A stretch of DNA of 64,000 nucleotides from Parus major (lineage: Eukaryota > Chordata > Aves > Passeriformes > Paridae). This document shows, piece by piece, positions 39,022 to 52,088 of this stretch (its first letter is position 1; every line of letters begins with the position of its first letter). A program made the translations under genes and the position numbers. The notes beneath the pieces are model-generated. The model saw only the letters and a list, made by a program, of their open reading frames with translations. It was not told the DNA's origin and ran no database searches. Where the stretch lies: contig NC_031770.1 of the NCBI RefSeq assembly GCF_001522545.3, positions 170,486 through 234,485 of the forward strand. The letters are read 5' to 3'.

Positions 39022-40371
39022 AGAGTCAGCCTGAAGTGGGAACATCACTACCAGACTTATCCACTGATCTTTCTACATCTGGTTTCAGCCAGTCATCACT
39101 CCTGCCTCAGCCAATCTTTTGCCTGCAGGCTTATTTTTTCCCCTTGATTCCGGATCCTATTTGCTGGCAGCCTTTTATGAGAGTAAAGGATAAAGAGGAG
39201 TTATTACTTTGATCTTGTTTTAGCACAGCACTTTCAGGAGAGCCTTTAAGTCCCATCCACTGTCTCACTCTCAGCTGTCTACCCACTTCCTTTATCTATG
39301 AAGCCATAAATTCAAAAATGAAAGCATCTGAAAACCCCGTCTGAAAAGGGCACAGGAATTGGCCTGGCTCTGCTCCCACCAACATGAGCAGACATGGCAT
39401 CACTCTTTCCAGCAGGAGCACATGCAAACACTGAATGCCTCAGAACAGCCAATCCTCAAGCTCTGCACAGCACGGCATGCTACCGGGAGAGTTCTGTTTG
39501 CTGCTAGTGCTCTCTCTCTGTGCCCCTTCCCAAGTTTCTTCTTCCTCTCTTCCACTAAACAACCTCTTCCTGCTAGCTGCCATGGCATACTTTCCACATT
39601 ACTGAAAAGGAATAAAACCCCAAGTCATTTCCTCTGGCACAGCATTTAGTCATGGAGGATACTACTAAATCTCTTATAAGAGAATAATTGTTTGTTGATA
39701 CATCCACGCCTTGTTTAGCCTCTGGAAATGTCAGAGAAATACATTTAGGAAGAGACTGACTTTGATTTGGATAACCTTTCAGAAGGTTTCTATTCTTCCC
39801 AAATTCCCTGGCCTAGATAACTTCACAAAAAACTAGCATTTCTTGTGGTATTTCTGTAATTTCCACTTACTATCCCTACCAAAACCACTGAATAATAAAA
39901 ATAAAATCATTCACAAGTGTTTTCAAACATCTTAAAAAAGTTTATCATAGAGCCGCACTTCCTGGAAGAAGCAAGAAAAAGTAATTGCTTGAATTACAAT
40001 ATTAGCTTCACCGTCTAGAGGAACTCCAGAATTCATAGCAACACTTTGACATGTGTTTCACTTTGTCCTTCATGCAAAAGGACATGGGGTACAGCACCTG
40101 CATCTAGATGGACACTATCTGGTGGGCTTGACCACGGCTTATTTTAGGCACCTGGGAAAAGCATCTCTCCCCTGTACCTTGAAAGCCAGAGCAGGATGAG
40201 GGTTTCAGTGCTCAATTCCTAACTCTTATCTCCTGGCCCAAAAGAGGCATCAAAACAAAGCTCTGTCCACTCCACTGCCAGAGTGAAAATCCCCCATGCA
40301 GCAAGGGGGAAGAAGAGACCTGACTTCTGATGGTTCAGAGAGCCTGAACACTTCCATCTACTCACATATTT

Positions 40372-40622
40372 CCATGATCATGGAATTGCAGCATGGCTTG
40401 GGTTGGAGATCTAAGAGGGTCTTGTTCCACTCCCCTGCTGTGGGCAGGGACACCTTCCACTATCCCAGCTTGCATCAAGCCTTGTCCAACCTGGCCTAGC
40501 GCATTTCCAGGGATCCAGGGGCAGTCACAGGTTCTCTGGGCACCCTCACAGGGAAGAATTCCTTCCTAATATCCAACCTAACCCAGCCTCTGTCAGCCCC
40601 TGAAGCCACTCCCCCTTGCCCC
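40372..40622 (-). repeat. CR1 LINE, 3' end fragment
   Basis: Plus-strand text matches the complement of the CR1 3' end: GGGTTGGAGATCTAAGAGGG, TGGGCAGGGACACCTTCCAC, a 'caacctggcct' block, 'tttccagggatcc', 'ttctctgggca' and 'ttccttcctaatatccaacc'. The tail end of the element is at the left, so it is inserted on the minus strand. It is diverged, so old. Confidence 0.9.
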
Positions 40623-41275
40623 AGCTTAAAACATTTCTCCTGTGTGGCAGAGCATTATGTACATCAAAGGTTGTGCTCATTTTGCTCAGTGCTTCCAGAA
40701 AAATTTCAGCTGATGTCCAGTAAGAGCAATTCTCTTTTCAGAGCTAGGGGAACACAAATTCTTTTGATAAATTCTTCTTCACATAACTCATTGAAAAGGA
40801 TTGTATTTGTTTACCCAAAGCAACACACATATGGGAAAATAAGGCAGACAGATTTAAAAGTTGTTTGACCTTAAAAGCAAATATGATACATGGATTGTGA
40901 GATAGAAAAGTGATCTTAGAAGAACTGCAAAAACTGTGATTTTGTTTTAAACCCTAAATATCTTTTAGGCTCTTTACTACTTAAAAAAAAAAAAAGAAGC
41001 AAAGGTTAAATAGTTTGTACACCATGAACAATGACAAAATACAGCTTCTTTTAATCCTAATGCAATAGCATTTTCTAGTTGTGTTTGCTGCATCACCAAT
41101 ATACTTAATAGGTATCTCCTTGTAAGAAAATAACTCCTTATAGTAGCAAGCAATGGTTTCATTAATTTCAATTATTCCCTAGGAAATGTTGTAATAAATT
41201 ATTGCATGTATTAAAAATTCGGAAAGATATAAATTAAATATGTTTGTAATAATGTGAAATATAAAATGTAAAAAA

Positions 41276-41905
41276 NNNNNNNNNNNNNNNNNNNNNNNNN
41301 NNNNNNNNNNNNNNNNNNNNNNNNNNNNNNNNNNNNNNNNNNNNNNNNNNNNNNNNNNNNNNNNNNNNNNNNNNNNNNNNNNNNNNNNNNNNNNNNNNNN
41401 NNNNNNNNNNNNNNNNNNNNNNNNNNNNNNNNNNNNNNNNNNNNNNNNNNNNNNNNNNNNNNNNNNNNNNNNNNNNNNNNNNNNNNNNNNNNNNNNNNNN
41501 NNNNNNNNNNNNNNNNNNNNNNNNNNNNNNNNNNNNNNNNNNNNNNNNNNNNNNNNNNNNNNNNNNNNNNNNNNNNNNNNNNNNNNNNNNNNNNNNNNNN
41601 NNNNNNNNNNNNNNNNNNNNNNNNNNNNNNNNNNNNNNNNNNNNNNNNNNNNNNNNNNNNNNNNNNNNNNNNNNNNNNNNNNNNNNNNNNNNNNNNNNNN
41701 NNNNNNNNNNNNNNNNNNNNNNNNNNNNNNNNNNNNNNNNNNNNNNNNNNNNNNNNNNNNNNNNNNNNNNNNNNNNNNNNNNNNNNNNNNNNNNNNNNNN
41801 NNNNNNNNNNNNNNNNNNNNNNNNNNNNNNNNNNNNNNNNNNNNNNNNNNNNNNNNNNNNNNNNNNNNNNNNNNNNNNNNNNNNNNNNNNNNNNNNNNNN
41901 NNNNN
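41276..41905. other. Assembly gap (630 N)
   Basis: A run of N with A+T-rich flanks. A translated open frame across it is an artefact. Confidence 1.
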
Positions 41906-44900
41906 GTTGTTTATTAATAAATCTTTCTTTTCATTTATAATCAAGAAATTGCCTTTGCATTTATAACAATGTTTTGCAAAGTAAACTGCTGTTCAGGAAG
42001 CAGCCAATGCCAAAGAAAGTCCATCCTTCATTTCACAGAACTAACAGAAAGATTTCCATTGATGGCTGTAATTACTGGAATGAGCTCAGCACAGCACACT
42101 AAAAGGTGTGCAAGAAGAATCTGTAACATCAGGAGCCCCTCAGGCTGTTATTCCAAGCTCCATTTAAAAGCTTGTGCTGTGCACCTCAGCTTCAGCACAG
42201 GCAGAGACATCAGGCAATGATTAACCAGGGAACAAACACCCCTCTCTTTATTCTGGTTGTTGACCTTATGCTCATCTTCCTCATGACACATTCGAAAGAT
42301 AATATGTAAATTGTGCCACTAAACTAATGGTTTAGCTAGTAACTGAGGAACCAGATCATCAGAAATGCATGACACTACTTGGCACCTTGTTTTTTTGAAA
42401 GCTCCCCAGCACAGGCTGCTCTTCCTCTGAGCCAAGTAAGCCAAGTTAAATATAGAGTACTTTATTTTTTATTTATTTCACAGGAACCCCTCACTGTCAC
42501 TAGGACCTGTGAAGAGGAAAGAAAGGTGTGACCAGAGGAACGGGACAAGGTCCCAAGCTCCTGACAAGCCTGGAGGGAGGGCTGGACTAGCCAAACTCGG
42601 CAAGCCCCTCTGGTTTTTACAAAGACTTTTACAAAGTGGGAAGGAACAGGGAAGTGTGTGTTGGGGAGGCTGAGTATTATTTTTGGTGGGGTTTTGGCTT
42701 TTTTTTTTTTTGCTTCTTTTGCAATGCCAAGATATCAGAGGAAAAGCATTAATTTTTTTTACTCAGTTTCACACAGAGGTGGAAACCCTCCACTGCTCCA
42801 AAATCCTTTTTTACATTTCATCACACGAATTGCTCAATTCCCATAACCCAAAAGGAAGCACTAAGTCAAAAAGCATAATATCAACTTAAATAATTAATAA
42901 ATCAGACTTCTAACTTTGTACTTATTAGCAAATGACACACACCTGAGCACACACACAAGCACAAACCGGGTGAAAAAACATCTAAACTTGGGACAAACAA
43001 ATTAATGTACTGTTGGAGTTACATATCAACAGGAGGAATAAAAATTTTGATGTATGTTTTTTACAGGGATAACCTGGCTAAACAAACGACAGCTATTATT
43101 TATCCACTGGAAAATGTTTAAAAATACCCTAGGCAGTGCACCTAGTAAGTGACATGCAAACATTTATCCAAGTTTAAACAAATGGGGAAAAGCTGCAGTG
43201 ATTGAATCTGATTTTTTGCCTCCAAAAGCAAGTACACCGAGTGTTGTGGGTCAGGTAGTGTGAAGGCACTGAAATTCTTGGCCCTTGAAAGGATCTATTT
43301 TCAAGCTGCCTGTTTAAGAATGCAGAGCATCCCACATCCTGAACCACACCAGGTCAGCACCAAGGGACTAACCTGAGGGCATTCCAGCTGCAGGCGTGGA
43401 TTTGCTTTCTGTTCAATAATGATTTTGTTTGCGTGTCATTAGTTATATTTGCACTAGTGCTTTCTGACCAAGAGGTTAACGTAATCCAACAGGCTGGATG
43501 AGGAAGATCACAAGTGAGCTTTTGTGGTTGCACTGTTTATTTTAAACAGCTGGACATCAGATATGATGGACAGTTTGCTTCTTTATTCACTCAGCACTCA
43601 CTACTAATTTTTGAAGAATGCTGTTGATTGCTTTAAGAAGCACTTCTTGCAGCATACTTCCAGTGTTGTTCCCCAACCTCGAGGGTGCACAAACACAGCA
43701 AACCATGAGGCTGAGTACCAAGTAGAAGATTTATTTCTCAATGAACAAAAGAAAATATTTTCACTAGAAAAACTTAAGAAGAACAGTGCTGATGTCTTGA
43801 TGCATTTATTTTGGTTTATGCACGGAAGAGACTCCAAGAAAATCTTGCATTAAGTAAACCAAGGTCACTGCTCTCTACACAAGGATGATCCATGTAACAC
43901 TTCTGAGTGCAGCAGAGTTTTCACTGCCCTAACCTAGCTCGGATCCACTGGCAATGAACACATAAGCTGCTTACTGTAGAAAGCTTGCATCATTGCTTGT
44001 CTTGGCTGTGGAGACAAGCTTGGCAACTGGGTTAGCCCCATGAGGGACTCGACACCTTCTGCACCAGCACAGCACAGCACTGCTAACCTGTATTATGTAG
44101 AGGGAAAGCCACCAGCAGGCTCAGAATGTGTCATTTGTTCCTGAACCACACTCGGACTATCCAGACAGGAAAAAGCAGACTGAGCCACGAATGTGTGCCA
44201 GCTCACTGCTGCACGAGTGTGCCAACATAGCAAGCAGGATACACCCAAAGAACACGTTCTCACTGTCCTATCAGCTGTGCCATATACACAGCATAGGAGA
44301 TGGAATGCCTAGACAAAATGCCTATGCTTATTTTGTGTTACTAGGAAGTTAAAAAACAAAACAAAACCACAAATCAAACCCTGGAGAGAAAAACTCTATT
44401 TGCACAGTATTTATTTCTTGCCTGCTAGAGGATCTGGTTGGGGGCAGAGGGGAGGCATGAATAGGGCAATATAACAGTTCTTCAGAACAAAGTCTGCAGA
44501 TCGCATAATGCATGGTGTTGGCCATACCTGACCTATCTGTAAAAATCTGGAGGTCATTTTGAATTCTCAAAATAATTTCAGACACTTCTATATTCCTCAT
44601 AATGATCAGGTCTATAAAACTGGTTATAAAGAATGACTGTTCTGTAAAATCCATGCACAACTTTGACCAACTATGCTCTGAAATATTCTCTTTCTTTTCA
44701 CACAACTACTGAACTATTGCTTATCTGCAGGACTGAGGAGGTGGAGAGATTCACCTTGGAGATGTTTTCTTTTTGAGGGACAAGGGAGTTCCAAATATTC
44801 AAATATTTAGAATCTGCAATTTAATTTCTAAATAGATATTTACCAAACAAAAGAGAAAAGTCAATCACAGTACATGACTCTGATAAATAGTCTTAAATGT

Positions 44901-45619
44901 TTCTTCTTCTATCCTATTTCTTAAAGGAAAAGAAATATTAAATAGTGAAAACAAGGTTATGACACAGAGCAATGAAACCCAGGAAATTCAAAACTGATGG
45001 CTGTTGAAATATCTGTCTCAAGTTAATTCCACTCCTCTTCCTGTTTTCTATATGTGCACTATGGGACTGTCCACGTTAGCCTCAACCAAACTTCCTGGCT
45101 CCGGTCCCAACCTGTGTAACTTCGAAGTCACGTAAGCACAGGTCACCCTTCCTGTCCTCATGGTGCTCTTCTTGATCCTCCTTCCGAGGGCAATTGTTCC
45201 CTCAGACTTCTCCCTGCAGCTCTTCCCTCTGATAACCCCATCACCTTCTGTCACGTCTGACTCACAAATTCATCAGCAGTGCAAAGGTTACTGCTGCTTT
45301 GCCAACCCTCTTCCCTTTTCCCATCAGGCTGTTCATCACTAGGATCATCCCCTTTCTCTGCTGATCCTGAGCAGCCCCAGACTCCCCCAGCACAGCCCCT
45401 ACACCCAGCTTGCTTTCACTCTTGCAGCTGAGCCCCTGAGGATGAAGTCTCAGGACTTTGCCAGCTTCCTTCCCTGAATCTGTAAGGTTTCCATCCACCA
45501 ACCCAATCCTCCTGCTTTTCAGTTTTCACTGTTTTCTACTTCCTACTAAAGCTCCTCTCCTTCTCTACCCCTTTTTCCCAAGCCACCTGCATACGGATCC
45601 CAGACAGGCGGGATTTCAT

Positions 45620-45712
45620 AATCACAGAATCATAGAACAGTCTAGGTTGGAAGGGGCCCTGAAGGTCATCTAGTTCCAACACCCCTGCCATGGGCAGGGA
45701 CACCTTCCACTA
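45620..45712 (-). repeat. CR1 LINE, short 3' end fragment
   Basis: Starts with the complement of the CR1 terminal ATTCTATG-type repeat (ATCACAGAATCATAGAACAG), followed by AGGTTGGAAGGGGCCCTGAA and CTGCCATGGGCAGGGACACC. It is very close to the CR1 consensus and 5'-truncated after about 90 bases, as is usual for this family. Confidence 0.93.
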
Positions 45713-48700
45713 CAAGGTGGACACATTCCACACCACCTTCACTTCATGCAGGTTTGAGCAGCCTTCTCTCATCCCTTCCCCTTCTTCCATCACATTTGTA
45801 TTTAAGAAGGTGGACCAAGATCAACACACCCTAGTCACTCCCCATCTGCTTCTTTCCTCCAGTCCCTCAAAAGGCCAGGATACATACAGCCCACAGATAA
45901 AGAGGGAGGAACTGATGCCACGGCTGGCTCTAACAGCAAGGAGAACAGCTTAAAGCCTCTCCTAGGCTGTCTTCTTCCAGACTAGGAGGAATGAAGGTCC
46001 TCCCCAGCTTTTGGGATGAGCACTTTTCCCTCCTCTGACTTCTTTTTGATCCCTCAGTTAAACAGGGGATAGCATCAAAACCAAACTTTCCTTCCTCAGC
46101 AGCAATCAGCAGTCACATCAAGACCCATTTGACTAGAACTAAAAAGTTTCTCCTTACTCACTGGATTAATGAGTTCATAGAAATTCCTAGCAGGGGAACT
46201 CCTGAAGAAAGAAGCGTGGGTGTTTAGGTTTTCTGTTACTTTGCTTATGTAAACAATTTGTTTTCTCTCTCCTGGGACAGTGTGTTTTGAAACAGACTTT
46301 TTAGAAGGCACTAAACCTCATTTGTTGAAATGGTGAAACTGGGTCCAAGCACTGCCAAAAGCAGAGCATCCCAAACACATTGGTGACTCCACATATTTAC
46401 TGTACTGGGGGGTTACGTTATGCACATAGGTCAGACAGAGTCTGTTGGTGTCACTTCTCTTCTTTTGGATCGGAACCAAATGTAGCCAAACCCAGAAAGT
46501 AAGGCAGCAGTCAGGTGACAGACTGTTTCCTGGGTTTAATTCCTGCTGACACACTGGTACCAAAAGATTCCCATGACTGCCAGCAACAAACATCGGCAAT
46601 CATTGTGTATGGGGAGCTCAGACTAAACGTAGTGAGACAGAGGTTTACTTAGTCCTCTTAAAGATGAAAAATTAAATTGTTTACCAGCTAGTAAATTCCA
46701 TCACTCTTGTTCTGCAGATAATAAAGAGGAAGCTGTCAATAGGTGAAAATACTTCTTAGGTTACATAGCACAGCTTCAAGACTTAACATGGAATTAGTTT
46801 ATTGCTTCTACATCCGGTGCCAGTTATTTTTATACAGCTTCTTTGTATAAATTCAACAACATGGAAAAACACCCTTCCAGGTCTTTCAACTGCTCTTAAA
46901 ATAAACACCAGCAAGTCCATCTCTGTCTGCTGTACCTCTGCTATGACGTATCCCCTGCACAAACATGAAGCCATGTCCCTGGGAAGTCACAAATCTCTTG
47001 AGTAACTTGACCTGCTGTGACTGAGCTAGGGGAACTCAATCCAGCCTTAAAATTAATCCTTTTGTTCCCAGTCAGTCATCCTTTGTTCCAAAACCACAGC
47101 AGCAAAGGGCAAATCAAGGAGAAAACATACATCTTCCACAGATTGTGGACCATGACCTCAAGTGGCCAGGACTGCTGTCCTGCTTCTCTTCCTACTTTGC
47201 AAAGTTCCATTCCTGCCTACTGGAGAAGGTGAACATGAACAATGCCCAGCAAGGAGCTGACATCAGCTTCCCCCTCTCCTCTGTCCACCCTGCCAATGAT
47301 GTCTTAGCCTAAGTTTCCTACCACTGTTTCTGTGTACAACCAACAACCGGCTATCCCGTGCTACCAGCACAGTAGAATTCTGCAGCAGGAGCTTCTTGTT
47401 TGAAACCTGCATGTTCAGTGAATTTCTGGCCATTTCTGCTTGTTAATCTCCTGATCAGAAATGGATTCCAAGCCCAGCAGCACCTTCAAACAGCTGTCAT
47501 GCCTCTTAGCACCTTGCCACACAAAAGCACCTCTCTCTGATCTAAAATACAGCAAATCCACACAGAAACATTGCACAAACACATTTCACACCTACACACT
47601 AATTACTATCATACTCAGGCCTGGAAAAGTAACAGTTCAATTTGCCACTCTATGACCATTCTATGCATTCTAAGGCTGCAATGTAAAAAACTCCCTCTAA
47701 GAAATTATAATCTTGCCAACTGCCCCAGACATTTCCAGGCATCCTTGGAAGATCTGACCTTTAAGTGATGAGCATCCTATGTGCAGTTTGGAGTTAGCCT
47801 ACACTTTCACACCACAGGCTCAAGGACTCAATGGCACAGGTGCTTTGCTGAAATGGATCTGTAAGAGGAAGATCGAAGCCTTGCTGTGGTGAATGACTAC
47901 CTGAAAGGCAGGGAAAAGACCACAGCCTAGAAGTGGATTTAAGTTGCCAAGCAAATAACCATGTTGCCTTCATTTAAAAGGTGGCCAGCTTCAGACAAAA
48001 GCCTTTCAATTGACAACCAGGTTTCTGTGCTAGCCACCAGACAGTGGATGAACAGATGGAAAGGATTCCATAAAATGCTGGAAGACTCACCCTGCAGGCA
48101 TCATGCACCACCAACTTTGCCAAAACTTTACATGAGCTACTCTACTTTGGAGTTTGTACATTCAGACTAAAAGGTGTGCACTACAGATGTCAGAGACCAT
48201 GTATATAACCTGTGAGTGACAAGGCCTGATATTTTATCTTGGTCTGGACCTGTCCCTAGTTTCCAGAGTTAAACATGATCTGTTGGCCTGAATTAGGGCT
48301 ACTGTAAGAAAATGCATCAACTAGGAAAAGCATGAAGAGAGAAAAAACGATGGCCCATTCAAGGCTAAAATTACATATATGGCATATAAACACTTTGTTG
48401 GATTGAAAGCTTACTGACAAATGACCTGAACCTACAATTTACCTTTCTTAAATTTCTTGTCCTTCTAATGCACCAGATTTCAGTGAAATGCTCCAAAGGA
48501 AGGTTTCCACTAGGAAAATCAAGGCTGTCTTGCCATTCTGCTTGCCTCAATACAGGTATAATGATGCCTGTAGCCATCATTATAATCCAATCCTGTGCAG
48601 CAAAGGATATATCCCCACGGACAGACCTGTGCAGGGAACACAGCATACACCTGCACGTGGGAGCTGGAAGGCCCAAAAACTAAAACCCAAGAGTCTTCTC

Positions 48701-49877
48701 ATCACGACTCATACATTGCCTCCTAGCAACAGTTTTAACCAAACTTAGGAACATAGGCCTTTGTGAAGGAAAAGGTGGCATGAAACAACGTCTTGATATT
48801 ACAACTACTTTCTTAAATTCACTGGTCCAAGTCAGGGTCTCAGTCCAACAATCCTCAGTTAAACATATTACCCAGCTAACCCCAAGGCCTCCTTAGTTTT
48901 ACATTCTGTACTCAAGTGATGCAACCAAAAGCCATTATTGAGATTATGTGAGCTAACATTTCCCTAGTCATAATTAGAATATTGATAGTAACTACTGAAA
49001 AACAACTCTCACCCACTGTATGTTCTTTGAACACATAAAAACAATTAAAAGAAGCACACAGAACATCAGTGGAACTGCCACAGTATTATGCACTCCTTGC
49101 CCTGAAATAAACCTTAATTAAAAGGTTGAATTTAGACATAGCTCTCAGGGTGCCATACTGAAGAGGAGAGAAAAAGCAGCTGCCTCCTCCAGCTCACTGT
49201 GGAGTAGAAAAAGCCATGGTTCTCTGGGACATGGCAAACAGAAGGCCACCAGCAGCATGGGAAGGCGCTTGGTGTGTCTGCCAAGAGAGTACACGGCTCC
49301 AGCAAGGATCAAATCACACAGGATCTGGCTAAAACATTTATCTGGCTTCCAGAGCTGTTGTAAACCATGTGGAAATACACCATAGCTACCAAGATGTATC
49401 ACCATAAGTGATAGCTAACATATGCCCAGGCATTCATGAAAAAAGGATGAAAAAATATTTTTCATATAAACATCAAAAAATGAACCTGCACTGTAACAAA
49501 CCAAATATTTACTTTGGCAGATCATATCTTCTAGCAAAAAAAAAAACTGCAATAAAGTTAAACATTTAAGGAGACATACTGCAAAACAGATGCTGAAAAT
49601 ATCTTTGAAGGGCTTCCTGCCAAAGTGTAGGAGCTGTGCATCTATCAGTGCAACAAACATGAACCAAGAATTTTTATGGAACCACCAAATAGAAACTTTG
49701 AACTTCGAAAGAAAGGAAAGACGGCTGCTCAATTAATGGTGAACTCATTTTTCCTTCTGCTAAAAATTCCAAGCAATACAGTTTGCAGAGGATATACTAC
49801 ATAAATGAAGAACACCAATGTAAATTAGAACTGAGCCTTTCTACCTAACTCCTCAAAGATCATTTCCTAGAGTTTCA

Positions 49878-50470
49878 TGTCTGGGTGCAACACTGGTGGT
49901 TTGGTCCTTTTTCCCAGGACCAAGATTGACAAGAGAGAGAGAGATTTGTTTTCCTGTTCAGGCTCAGTTGTTTATTTTTCCTTATCTATATTAGATATTT
50001 ACAGTGTACAAGGAGCTATCCACACTAGGCTAACAAAGTGCAAAATGGCTGAAGAAGTACCTCTTCAAGGTGTTTTAAGTGTCAACCCATCCAATAGTGA
50101 AATGCCAAGTAACTTATTTTCATTACTAACCCGACAATTAGACATCCGCATCTCACAGTGCACATTCTTTCATCCAATCCCCTAATATTACCCAAAAACC
50201 CTAGAAGAAGAAGGAGAAGAAGGAGAAAAGGACAATGCCCCAAACCCTCCATGTTGTCTCTTATTCAATAATATAACTTAAACCCTCAACTCTAAATTTC
50301 TCACCCAGTGACTTAATATAATTCTAACTTACACACTCACATTCTCAGTTTCTCTACTTAGATCTAGAAGTTTTTTTCTCCATGGTTTTAAGTTAAACTC
50401 AGTGTTCTCTTGAGAGTCAGAGCTTGTCAGCACAGATCAGGGAATATTCTCTGTGCCTCTGACTCCAACA
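49878..50470 (-). mobile_element. Solo LTR of an endogenous retrovirus in RIN2 sense orientation (593 bp)
   Basis: Read on the minus strand it begins TGTTGGAGTCAGAGGCACAG and ends TTGCACCCAGACA. Flanks are GTTCCA (50471-50476) and GTTTCA (49872-49877), a 6-bp duplication with one mismatch. A minus-strand AATAAA lies at 49971-49976, about 95 bases before the end, as expected for R/U5. A GAA/GGA-rich tract at 50203-50230 is internal. The start resembles LTRs I recall from songbird genomes (memory, not searched). No internal viral genes are present. Unlike the other two LTRs it points the same way as RIN2. Confidence 0.8.
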
Positions 50471-52003
50471 GTTCCAGTTACTTAAAAGCAATTTACGAAG
50501 ACTTCAGCAGCAATTCCCAGCTCTAGCACACATTCAGAGAAAAGCTTCAGGATGAGTTTTACTGCACCTACTACTTCAGTCAATCAAGTTCAAGTTACCA
50601 GCACATTTTCTACTTCCACCTCCCAAAACTGAATTATCATAAACTTCCAAAACAACCATCATTTTAACAGCTGTATCTAGATAGATCTAGTAAAACCAAA
50701 GTAAAAATTTAGGGATATGCTGTGGCACAGGTGTATACACAACTTAAATAACCTAGCACACCCTAAAGGTTCCCAATCATGCATCCAGACAGTTGTGGTC
50801 CTTAGCAAACACACCATGAGAACCCTGCTTCCTTCTCCCAAGCTATTCAGCATGTCCAAAGTCTGATTTTTATTCTTGCACTAACTACCAAGAATGCTGT
50901 GAGTAAATACTTGCCTTTTAAATCCCCAGCTGTAGCTAAAACAACTTATTACAACATTTACTGAGGGCTGACATTTCATAGTTGCCAATATCTAACTGCT
51001 TTCCTAAGAAATTACAGTCTCAGCAAGTTATACAGCATAAAGCATGCCAAGGCCCCAGCTGGCACAAGGATGCATGTTTATTTCTGTGAAGGTTATGGTT
51101 TTGGTTTGTGGCTACATTTAAAACAACCCAAAAAAACAGTTTAAAAACCTAACTTCTTTGCAAAAGACAGTGAGCAGTTTCCCACACAAGCAGACCCAAA
51201 ACAGTCAGCAGGCATCCCCAGGCCTCAATACAGGCCTTTTTTAATTCCCAAGTTAAAATTATCACAAGGCTCACTTACAGAGCCAGCACAAAGCTGGAGT
51301 ACATGGCAACACCTTGCCCCAGTGGCTCAGGCACGCAGGCTGGGCTGGAACACAACAGCTGGGAATTCCGTCGACCGCTCCACACAGGAGAAAGCCCCCG
51401 TGCCACAGCATCTGGCTTTTGCACTGAGCACCTGACCAGGCACCTGCAGGGCAGCGAGATAAAAGAGGGTGCTTGTAAACAGCAGATCTCTGGGCACTGG
51501 CTCCCTGTGCTGCTCTGACCACTCACTCAGATCTGCCTTCTGCCATCCCCACATGCCCCACACCTGAACCAGGGAGCCAAATCAGTGCTCCCCTTGTTTT
51601 CCACACATTCACTCTCAAGTGCATTTAGAGACATGTCTTGGTGTGGCACAAATCATCATCCATTAGGAGAAAAGATTAAGCAAAGGATTGAGAGGAAGAC
51701 AAGGCTACAGATCCACAGTCAAGTTAAGAAGGGCATGTCAGCATATACAATACACACCATTCATGAAAGCAAAACCAGTAATGTTTTGGGTTATACTCAT
51801 GTTGCAAGTATGTATGTTTCAACAAAGTCAGCACTGAGAAGCCCTGGAGTTAATGCCTGGAAAGTACAGATTTGTATTTAGCAAATATAAAGTAGAAGCC
51901 AAAAGCATCATTTTTGATACAAAAAAAAGTGCAAAAGAACGATTTAAAAGTCAAAAAAAGTATCTGGCTATTGTGGTTCTTTTTTTTTTCCATACAAGTC
52001 ACT

Positions 52004-52088
52004 TGTGGGACCTTGTTTAGAGCACTGTATTTAGTCCTGGGCATCTGGCCAGATGACATTCACATTCTGGAGCTGGTGGAGTGCGGAA
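52004..52088 (+). repeat. Old CR1 LINE fragment (internal, reverse-transcriptase 3' region)
   Basis: The stretch with TGTGGGACCTTGTTTAGAGC, ACTGTATTTAGTCCTGGGC and ACATTCACATTCTGGAGCTG parallels the CR1 segment that usually reads 'gtgagaccccacctggagtactg...cagttctggggc...gacatggacctgttggag'. It is diverged and in the plus orientation, opposite to the other two CR1 pieces. Identification is by memory of the consensus. Confidence 0.6.

Noticed and set aside
41234..41944. Minus-strand open frame of 236 codons
   Set aside because: Almost entirely N; artefact of the assembly gap.
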